This document shows positions 14,869 through 20,542 of a stretch of 20,542 nucleotides of DNA, one piece after another. The notes beneath the pieces were generated by a model. That model saw only the letters and a program-made list of their open reading frames with translations. It was not told where the DNA came from and made no database searches. Numbering within the stretch: position 1 is the first letter of the stretch; every line of letters begins with the position of its first letter. The position numbers and the translations under genes were made by a program. Source of the DNA: Kiritimatiellales bacterium. GTDB taxonomy: Bacteria > Verrucomicrobiota > Kiritimatiellia > Kiritimatiellales > Pontiellaceae. The stretch lies in contig DAOUQA010000008.1 of the NCBI GenBank assembly GCA_030625905.1, forward strand, positions 1 through 20,542, given 5' to 3'.

Positions 14869-15140
14869 CTATATAAAAACGAGGATGTCGTCCGGGAGAT
14901 TTCCCGGCGCAAGGACGAGCCGGAATGGTTGACCGAGTGGTGGGTGAAGGCCTACCACCACTGGACAACGTTGGAGCATCCTGAACGGGTAAGGAAATAT
15001 CTCAGTTCGAACGCACGCTGCTGATTGCCGATGAAGGCGCATATGTCAGCTATCTCGAAGGCTGCACCGCGCCGCAGCGAGATGAAAACCAATTGCATAC
15101 CGCCCTGAAAAAACTGCAGGGCGGAATTACGACGGAATAA
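14869..15140 (+). pseudogene. sufB: Eroded sufB remnant (Fe-S assembly scaffold)
   Basis: Starting 57 bases after the Rrf2 gene, two frames carry SufB blocks joined by deletions. Frame one (14869-15021, stop 15022-15024) reads YKNEDVVREIS, KDEPEWLTEWWVKAYHHW and then HPERVRKYL, the last normally about 110 residues further on in SufB. A shift near 14998-15003 then gives QFERTLLIADEGAYVSYLEG and CTAPQRDENQLHTA, followed by LQGGITTE (possibly the LQRGISEE block near the SufB end) and TAA at 15138-15140. Intact SufB is close to 480-495 residues; about 95 codons remain. There is no start codon or open frame across it. A perfect stem CCGCCCTG/CAGGGCGG (15100-15107, 15117-15124) lies in the last part, without a T run. 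Confidence 0.88.
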
Positions 15141-15155
15141 AGACAGCAAATAATT

Positions 15156-16859
15156 CTAATGCGTAATTGATGCCAGTTTCAATCTCATAAGAACAATCAC
15201 GCCCTCAACCACCATCCAGATTTGGAGCAGGGTAATGACCGCACCGATGCTGAACAGGAGCCATTCGCCTTTGGCTTGGAAGCTTGCGAGGTTGATCTTC
15301 ATGGCCCAGCCGGTCATGGCGATCATGAAGACCATGGGGATGGCGGTGTAGATGGCCGGGATTTTCTTGCGGGCGAGCCAAACGGTGATGACGAGCAGGG
15401 CGAGGCCGGCAAGGAGCTGGTTGACGGCGCCGAAGAGCGGCCACAGCGCAAGTGCGCCCTTTCCACCGCCGCCGGAAAAGGCCAGCAGCAGGGCGGTGAA
15501 TACGGCGATGAAGGTGGCGGGATGCTTCTTTCCAAGGGTCGGAACCTTGCAGCTCTCGGCGATCTCGGCGACGATGTAGCGCTGGATGCGTGTGGCGGTG
15601 TCGAGCGTGGTGGCGGCGAACGAGGCCACGAAAACGCCCATAAGGGTTACGACCACCTTGTGCGGCAGGCCGAGTCCCGCCACCATGTTTCCGGAGCCGG
15701 TCACAAACGCCGCGATCTTGGCACCGAGCCCGTGGGCCGTCTGCCAGTTGGCATACTGCTGGTTAAAGGCGTCCACGCCGTGGAAAAGGATGCCGTCCTT
15801 TTCCAGCCCAAGCCCGATGCCCGCGCCGCAGGCGATGATGACGATGACGGCCAGCAGACCCTCCATCAGCATGCCGCCGTAGCTGATGCCTTGGGCGCTG
15901 CTCTCCTTGTCGCACTGCTTCGACGAGGTTCCCGAGGAGACCAGGCAGTGGAAGCCGGAGATGGCGCCGCAGGCGATGGTGATGAAGAGGATTGGAAAGA
16001 TGGGGGGCGCACCCGCCGGATGCCAGTTGGTAGCCGGGGCAACCATCGGCGGGTGGGTGACGGCAATGCCCAGCAGCAGGAGCACCATCGCGACCCCGAG
16101 CTGAAAGGCGTTGATATAGTCGCGCGGCTGCAGCAGCACGGTCACCGGCAGAGTCGAGGCGACGTAGGCGTAGATCAGCAACAGGATCACCCAGCCCCCG
16201 ACCGGAGAGAGGTTTCCAATGGCTGGAAGCACCACCGGGACATAGGCTCCGAACACAATCGTGGCATACATCAGAACCGTGGCGGCGATTCCATATTTAA
16301 TGTGGGATTTCCCTTTGTGATAGACCATGTAGCCCAGCCAGATGGCAATCGCCGACTGGAGCCAGACCGGGATGACCGATTCCGGGAAAAAGCTGAAGAC
16401 CGATGCAATCACCACTCCGAAGATGGCCACCACGATCCACAGCGCGAAGAAAATGATCAGCATGAAGAGCACCCGTGCGCGCGGGCCGATGATGTCGCCG
16501 GCCAGATCGCCGATGGTGCGGCCGTCGTTCCGCAGCGAGATAACCATCGACCCAAAGTCGTGCACCGCCCCCATGAAGATGGAGCCGAGCACCACCCAGA
16601 TAAGTGCGGGAACCCATCCCCAGATGATGGCGATGGCCGGGCCGACGATCGGCCCGGTGCCGGCGATGGAGGCAAAGTGGTGGCCGAAGAGCACTCCCTT
16701 CTTTGTCGGGACAAAATCGACCCCGTCGTAGTGCATCTCGCTGGGGCATTTCGCCTTCGGATCGATCCGGAAGATCTTCCTGGCCAGAAAGCGCCCATAG
16801 GTGTGGTAGGCAATGATATAGAGAACCGCTGCGATTGCTGCGATGAGTAGTGAATTCAT
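15156..16859 (-). CDS. cstA: CstA/BtsT-type carbon starvation transporter
   Basis: Inner-membrane transporter; E. coli members import pyruvate or peptides. The 567 residues contain roughly 14-16 hydrophobic segments, and the family hallmark GHHFASIAGTGPIVGPA is at 59-75. Other family words are GSMVISLRNDGRTIGDLAGD (103-122) and FHCLVSSGTSSKQ. At 567 residues it belongs to the shorter CstA variants (E. coli CstA is about 700). The start has AAGGAAAGGG shortly upstream. It lies 146 bases after the two kinase-like genes on the same strand; CstA and BtsT in enterobacteria are controlled by membrane histidine kinases that sense carbon compounds, so a regulatory link is plausible. Substrate is unknown. 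Confidence 0.94.
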   Translation of the reverse strand: MNSLLIAAIAAVLYIIAYHTYGRFLARKIFRIDPKAKCPSEMHYDGVDFVPTKKGVLFGHHFASIAGTGPIVGPAIAIIWGWVPALIWVVLGSIFMGAVHDFGSMVISLRNDGRTIGDLAGDIIGPRARVLFMLIIFFALWIVVAIFGVVIASVFSFFPESVIPVWLQSAIAIWLGYMVYHKGKSHIKYGIAATVLMYATIVFGAYVPVVLPAIGNLSPVGGWVILLLIYAYVASTLPVTVLLQPRDYINAFQLGVAMVLLLLGIAVTHPPMVAPATNWHPAGAPPIFPILFITIACGAISGFHCLVSSGTSSKQCDKESSAQGISYGGMLMEGLLAVIVIIACGAGIGLGLEKDGILFHGVDAFNQQYANWQTAHGLGAKIAAFVTGSGNMVAGLGLPHKVVVTLMGVFVASFAATTLDTATRIQRYIVAEIAESCKVPTLGKKHPATFIAVFTALLLAFSGGGGKGALALWPLFGAVNQLLAGLALLVITVWLARKKIPAIYTAIPMVFMIAMTGWAMKINLASFQAKGEWLLFSIGAVITLLQIWMVVEGVIVLMRLKLASITH

Positions 16860-17005
16860 ATTTGCCCTTTCCTTTTTCCCGCGGAGCAGTTGGACTGTTG
16901 ACTCCGGACGTGTTTACCAAAGCCGGGGATCAAGACCAAAGGAAAAAGGGTTGGATAGCCATTTGTTCCGCAGCCTGAATCGTGTGCGATATATTGGATG
17001 CGGAT

Positions 17006-18091
17006 TTAGCGACCTGTTCCCGGAAGGTTTGTTTCCGACCCTTTGGAATCGTGGCGGAGCGGGACCGTGCACTCGAAACGGGTTTGCCCTTCGATGGTGG
17101 CTTCGAACGTGGTTGTTGCATGGATGGAATCGGCGCGTTGCTGGATTAGCTTCATGCCGAGGCCTTCGCTTGGCGTGCTTGGCAACGGGTTTCCGTTGTT
17201 AACGACTTCGAGCGTGCAGGTTTCTTCGGCCAGCTTGAGCGAAAGAGCAACGTGCGTTGCCTTTCCGTGGCGCAAGGCGTTGGTTACCACCTCGTGCGCG
17301 ATGCGGTAGATGTTCAAGGAGGTTTTTTCCGGAATTTTACCGAGGGGGTCGCCGAGAGAGATTGTGAAGTCGGTATTGGTGGTTTCCGTGAAGTATGCGC
17401 ACATCTCGTGCAAAGCCTGTTTGATTCCAGACTCCATGATTCTTTGCGGGGAAAGCCTCCTTGTTATGTGTTTGACCTGTTCCATGTTTTCCTTGGCAAT
17501 CTGCACCAGCTTGATGGCGGCATCGGCTTGCGGCGCATTTCCATAGACGAGAAAGTTCCTCAAGGCCTCGCTGTGATAGAACAATCCGGTTTGCTGGTAG
17601 GCAACGATATTGCAAAGCGTTTCCGACATTCTCGAGCGCTCGGCTTCGGATTGGGTTACCATGTATTTGGTGATTTCCTCCAGGTTTTCATTTCTTTGCC
17701 GAATTTGCTCTTTCAAGCTGGCGGCCAATTCGAGGCATTTTTTGCGATTGTTTTTCATCATGGCAATGACAAACACGGCAATCAATTGGGTGGCTATTCC
17801 GCCGGGTTCCAGCGCAACACGCCAACCTTGCAGGCTATCGAGGTTGTACATCATCACCAGCACATTATACGGCTGGGAGAGAATTGAAGTCAGCACACCG
17901 GTCTTGTAGCCATAGAGCCAGGTGGCGAAGCCGCAAAGCAGGATGCTGGGCAGCATTACCGAAACACCGCAATAGGGATGGCCGGCGACGGTGAATACCA
18001 TGTAGGCCAGCCATGCGGTTGCAAGGAATGCAAACCGGCGCCGTTCCAGCACCTCTTTCCCAAGTGTTGCCATGCCGCCAGCCTGGATCAT
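17006..18091 (-). CDS. Histidine-kinase-like protein lacking the phospho-acceptor His (ATPase partner)
   Basis: A 361-residue membrane protein. Four membrane segments (about 20-36, 43-60, 64-82, 98-112) include ATWLYGYKTGVLTS (56-69). A coiled linker leads into a HisKA_3-type dimerisation helix: ERSRMSETLCNIVAYQ (151-166) aligns without gaps to the upstream protein's ERIRIGQDLHDGVGQ, putting Cys160 (TGC at 17614-17612) where the phosphorylated His should be and Asn161 for Asp. The ATPase domain looks sound: HEVVTNALRHGKA (266-278, N box with Asn271), VVNNGNPLP (296-304), GLGMKLIQQRA (310-320). I start at the ATG at 18091, overlapping the upstream stop as ATGA with GGGAAGGGGG before it. It should bind ATP but cannot autophosphorylate on His. 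Confidence 0.88.
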   Translation of the reverse strand: MIQAGGMATLGKEVLERRRFAFLATAWLAYMVFTVAGHPYCGVSVMLPSILLCGFATWLYGYKTGVLTSILSQPYNVLVMMYNLDSLQGWRVALEPGGIATQLIAVFVIAMMKNNRKKCLELAASLKEQIRQRNENLEEITKYMVTQSEAERSRMSETLCNIVAYQQTGLFYHSEALRNFLVYGNAPQADAAIKLVQIAKENMEQVKHITRRLSPQRIMESGIKQALHEMCAYFTETTNTDFTISLGDPLGKIPEKTSLNIYRIAHEVVTNALRHGKATHVALSLKLAEETCTLEVVNNGNPLPSTPSEGLGMKLIQQRADSIHATTTFEATIEGQTRFECTVPLRHDSKGSETNLPGTGR

Positions 18092-19095
18092 CCGGCCCCC
18101 TTCCCAAAGTCCGCCGAGCATTTCATCCGGAAGCCGCTTTTCGCCAAGGCGACGCAGGTCTGCTTCCCGCCAATGGCCTTGATCCGGAATTTCATCACCT
18201 CGGAAATTAGATCGGGGGAACAGAAGGCTTGCTGGGGAATCCTTCCTTTGATTCTGGTTCGGCAGTTGCTTTTTCCAGTGATCAATTTGATATCCATGCT
18301 CGTTGCCTTGTGCTTGTAGATGGCCTGGCATACGGCCTCGTGCGTAATTCGGTATAGGTGTTGTGCTGTCGGGATGGGAATATCCGTACTGTTTCCACGG
18401 CAGTTCAGTTTAATTTTCGCGGACGAAACATCGTTGAAATACGCGACCATTTCGTCCAGGGCGGTTTCAAGGTTTGTTTCCGTAAACTGGATCGGGAGCA
18501 AGGAGCGGGAAAGCTGCCGGACGGTTTGGATATTGTTCTGGACCCGCCGCGTCATCCATTCCGCCAAATCGGCCTCCACCCGCCCCGCCTCCCTCAGCCT
18601 TAGGCTGAGGGCTTCGCTGTGCAGCAGCATGCACGTAAGGTATTGCCCAACGCCATCGTGCAGGTCTTGACCGATTCGGATGCGCTCCTGTTCATCGTTT
18701 TCGATGAGTTGTTGTGCAAGTTTGTCCAGCTCGGCGGTGGCTTCGTCGACACGGGAGGCGAGGGTGTTCCTAAGTCTGTTCAGCTTGTCTTGCGACTCCC
18801 GCATTGAACCGGCCGCCACCACGGCAATCATGGCTATGATGATCCCAACGGGGTTGTAGGTCGGAAGGATATCGCAGGGCTCGCCGGACACCAGGTAGAG
18901 GATCGCCGTGTTGAGCAGCACAACCGGAATAATTGAAAAAAGGCCGATACGTATCCCGTAGAACCATCCGCAAAGTCCGGTCAAGGCAATGGAGGAGATT
19001 ACGATGGAGGCGTGCAGCTTGTCGAAGGTTGCAATGAAGGCCACCGCGTAGACGGAGACTATCAGCGCCAGAAAAATATGTTTATTGAATACCAC
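18088..19095 (-). CDS. Histidine-kinase-like protein with intact His box but degenerate ATPase domain (acceptor partner)
   Basis: A 335-residue membrane protein. Four membrane segments (about 7-24, 29-46, 50-70, 83-97) include GWFYGIRIGLFS (43-54). The HisKA_3 helix is canonical: QERIRIGQDLHDGVGQYL (136-153) with phospho-acceptor His146 (CAC at 18660-18658). The following ATPase domain keeps its overall alignment to the end (YRITHEAVCQAIYKHKA, 249-264; MKFRIKAIGG, 301-310) but has lost key residues: the N-box Asn is Gln257, the DxGxG box has become RIKGRIP, and the GxGL lid motif is replaced by SPDLIS. The frame is unbroken, so this is divergence, not a frameshift. Start is GTG at 19095, after an in-frame stop; no strong ribosome binding site. 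Coupled to the next gene by ATGA. Confidence 0.87.
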   Translation of the reverse strand: MVFNKHIFLALIVSVYAVAFIATFDKLHASIVISSIALTGLCGWFYGIRIGLFSIIPVVLLNTAILYLVSGEPCDILPTYNPVGIIIAMIAVVAAGSMRESQDKLNRLRNTLASRVDEATAELDKLAQQLIENDEQERIRIGQDLHDGVGQYLTCMLLHSEALSLRLREAGRVEADLAEWMTRRVQNNIQTVRQLSRSLLPIQFTETNLETALDEMVAYFNDVSSAKIKLNCRGNSTDIPIPTAQHLYRITHEAVCQAIYKHKATSMDIKLITGKSNCRTRIKGRIPQQAFCSPDLISEVMKFRIKAIGGKQTCVALAKSGFRMKCSADFGKGAG

Positions 19096-19166
19096 TTCAA
19101 AACCATATCAAAGCGGGAAGTGTCCACAATCTCTTTCTCGCCAATTGCACTTGCTGGGATATTACA

Positions 19167-19186
19167 TTATGCGCATATGCGCATAA
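19167..19186. repeat. Perfect 20-bp palindrome TTATGCGCATATGCGCATAA
   Basis: It consists of two overlapping ATGCGCAT units, the same unit as in the 38-bp palindrome at 5597-5634, here between the divergent kinase-like and gcvT genes. Positions 19168-19185 alternate purine and pyrimidine. The rest of the 210-base gap (19096-19305) shows nothing I recognise; I see no glycine riboswitch. Confidence 0.85.
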
Positions 19187-19305
19187 GGTAAGTATTGAAT
19201 TTCCCTGGCCAACAAGAACAAAGAGGGCGGTTTTTCCTTCTTCTTTTGCGGTTGCGGATGAATACGGTTGCGGCGGTAGAGACGTTTATCTAAAGTGCGC
19301 GGATT

Positions 19306-20388
19306 ATGAAAAAGACGACGTTGCACGCACAACACATTGAACTCGGTGCTCGCATGGGCGAATTCGGTGGATGGGACATGCCGATTCAATATGCGGGCAT
19401 TCTCCAAGAACACGAACACACCCGCACCAAGACCTCCATTTTCGACATCTGCCATATGGGTGAGTTCGAGCTTTCCGGCACCACCGCCCTCAAGGATTTG
19501 GAAAAACTGCTCACCTGCAATGTCCAGTCGCTGGAAATCGGGCAGGTGCGCTACGGTTTCATGCTCAACGACGATGGCGGAACTATCGACGATCTGACCT
19601 GCTACCGCCTCGGTTCGGATCGCTACATGCTTGTCGTCAACGCCGGAACGGCCGAGAAGGACGCGGAATGGATAAAAAACGGCATTTCCCCCGGCACGCA
19701 ATTTGTTGATTTATCTCCTTCCATGGCCAAGCTCGACATCCAGGGACCGAAGTCCCGCGAGATTCTCGAAAATATTTTTGGAGGCAAACTTCCAGACCTT
19801 GGCTATTTCCGTTGCGCGGAATTTCCGGTGCTGGAAACCTCCTGCCTTCTCAGTCGTACTGGCTACACCGGCGAGTGGGGCTATGAAATCTATCTGCCCG
19901 TTGAAACGGCCGCGCTGTTCTGGGACAGGATACTGGAGCACGATTTATGTGAACCCGGTGGACTTGGTGCGCGCGATACCCTCCGGTTGGAAATGGGCTA
20001 TTCGCTCTACGGTCACGAACTCTCCGAAGCCCGCACGCCCGTCGCCACTTCGCGCGGTGCGTTTATCGATATGAAGAAGGATTTTATCGGCAAGCAAAAC
20101 GTCGCGGCCGATCTTGACGATCCAGAGGAACTGCTCGTTGCCCTCAAGTTTGGTTCCAAGCGCGCCGCCCGCGCGCACGACAAGGTTTATGGTGACGGTA
20201 TTGAAATCGGCGAAGTCACCAGTGGCTCCCTCGCTCCCAGTCTCGGTATCGCCGTGGCCATGGCCTTTGTCGAGCCCGAATTCGCCGAACTGGGCCGGGA
20301 GCTACAGGTCGAAATCCGTGGCAAGCCATTCCCCGCCGAAGTGGTCGACCTCCCTTTTTATAAAGACGGCACCGCCCGGGAAATTTGA
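19306..20388 (+). CDS. gcvT: Aminomethyltransferase, glycine cleavage T protein
   Basis: Moves the aminomethyl carbon from lipoylated H protein to tetrahydrofolate, releasing ammonia. The 360 residues match the family length. Visible marks: GARMGEFGGWDMPIQY (14-29), DICHMGEFELSG (47-58), DDGGTIDDL (89-97) with the folate-binding Asp region, RTGYTGEWGYEIY (184-196), GARDTLRLEMGYSLYGHEL (221-239) and TSGSLAPSLG (305-314). The ATG at 19306 is the only start that gives the usual N-terminus; no clear ribosome binding site precedes it. gcvPA follows after 89 bases without gcvH in between. Confidence 0.96.
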   Translation: MKKTTLHAQHIELGARMGEFGGWDMPIQYAGILQEHEHTRTKTSIFDICHMGEFELSGTTALKDLEKLLTCNVQSLEIGQVRYGFMLNDDGGTIDDLTCYRLGSDRYMLVVNAGTAEKDAEWIKNGISPGTQFVDLSPSMAKLDIQGPKSREILENIFGGKLPDLGYFRCAEFPVLETSCLLSRTGYTGEWGYEIYLPVETAALFWDRILEHDLCEPGGLGARDTLRLEMGYSLYGHELSEARTPVATSRGAFIDMKKDFIGKQNVAADLDDPEELLVALKFGSKRAARAHDKVYGDGIEIGEVTSGSLAPSLGIAVAMAFVEPEFAELGRELQVEIRGKPFPAEVVDLPFYKDGTAREI

Positions 20389-20438
20389 CAGAATGATTAT
20401 GGATAGAATAATTACCGCAGAACTGAAAATCATTCTGT
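20388..20438. repeat. 51-bp inverted-repeat element with ACAGAATGATT ends
   Basis: ACAGAATGATT (20388-20398) and AATCATTCTGT (20428-20438) are perfect 11-bp arms. The element starts on the last base of the gcvT stop codon. It resembles the element at 13915-13976 in its CAGAAT-ATT arms and in size. It is followed by a CGTATT-type repeat remnant (about 20443-20467). Confidence 0.75.
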
Positions 20439-20477
20439 AAACCAATGCGCAGTACGAAATAAGCAATAGGGCTGAAT

Positions 20478-20542
20478 ATGAAAAAGATACCGTTTTGCGC
20501 GACGAGCGAGCAGGATCGGGAGGCCATGTTCCAGACCTTGGG
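20478..20542 (+). CDS. gcvPA: N-terminus of glycine dehydrogenase (decarboxylating) subunit 1, cut by the window edge
   Basis: Only about 21 residues are visible, beginning MKKIPFCATSEQDREAMF. The pattern of a short N-terminus followed by a DREAMFQTLG-type segment fits the start of GcvPA, the first half of the split P protein found in many non-proteobacteria, and the position right after gcvT supports it. P protein decarboxylates glycine using pyridoxal phosphate. No strong ribosome binding site is seen; the upstream bases are repeat-like. Confidence 0.72.
   Translation, partial: MKKIPFCATSEQDREAMFQTL

Noticed and set aside
15100..15124. The CCGCCCTG/CAGGGCGG hairpin as a terminator for cstA
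   Set aside because: The stem is perfect, but no T run follows on either strand.
14952..15149. A 65-codon minus-strand open frame in the gap before cstA
   Set aside because: It is the complement of the sufB remnant and has no support of its own.
15222..16850. A 542-codon open frame on the plus strand opposite cstA
   Set aside because: It is the antisense of a confidently identified transporter gene. Its product is a run of Gly, Asp, His and Glu with no domain, as expected from the complement of GC-rich membrane-protein codons.
18092..18331. An 80-residue N-terminal extension of the second kinase-like protein
   Set aside because: It lies wholly inside the upstream kinase-like gene in another frame, and a start with a good ribosome binding site and ATGA overlap exists at 18091.
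18088..18370. A frameshift as the cause of the degenerate ATPase domain in the first kinase-like protein
   Set aside because: I translated the region: the same frame aligns with the family from HEAVCQA through MKFRIKAIGG to the normal end, so the lost motifs are substitutions and short deletions in frame.

Overview
The window reads as a contiguous piece of bacterial chromosome of moderately high GC. It holds ordinary housekeeping genes plus an unusual density of short palindromic and tandem repeats. The gene set suggests a member of the PVC group, possibly Kiritimatiellota or Lentisphaerota: rpe-lepA-lepB, a PutP-type symporter, an M42 peptidase, argC, a YtqA-type radical SAM enzyme fused to an MnmD-type methyltransferase, a short CstA, a DUF6868-like protein, and split-type glycine cleavage genes. 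That placement is inference from gene style; no marker gene here was compared with a database.

Layout. Positions 1-225 are the 3' end of an unrecognised gene with a clear terminator. Positions 289-804 hold a repeat-rich stretch, a partial copy of a tRNA 3' end, and an initiator tRNA-fMet on the minus strand. Positions 996-5543 (plus strand) carry rpe, lepA, lepB and a hypothetical membrane protein; rpe and lepA overlap at ATGA. putP (minus) and an M42 aminopeptidase (plus) diverge from a 96-bp gap full of repeats. Then come three minus-strand units: argC followed by a small membrane protein with a four-cysteine C-terminus; a dihydroorotase followed by the radical SAM/methyltransferase fusion; and a DUF6868-like membrane protein. 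Next are a SUF-type Rrf2 regulator (plus) and the eroded remains of sufB directly behind it. The minus-strand block from 19095 to 15156 carries two translationally coupled histidine-kinase-like proteins and then cstA. The window closes with gcvT and the first codons of gcvPA.

Main points. (1) The two kinase-like proteins are degenerate in complementary ways. The first keeps the phospho-accepting His but has lost the ATP-binding motifs; the second keeps the ATPase motifs but has Cys in place of the His. They look like an obligate heterodimeric kinase. (2) Both share a four-helix membrane sensor domain with the small protein behind argC. (3) The Rrf2 regulator is an orphan: its expected target, sufB, survives only as blocks joined by internal deletions. 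(4) The radical SAM/MnmD fusion joins two activities that fit consecutive steps of wobble-uridine modification, and its reading frame has absorbed several short repeat elements in frame, reminiscent of Rickettsia palindromic elements. (5) Several distinct families of short repeats occupy most intergenic gaps.
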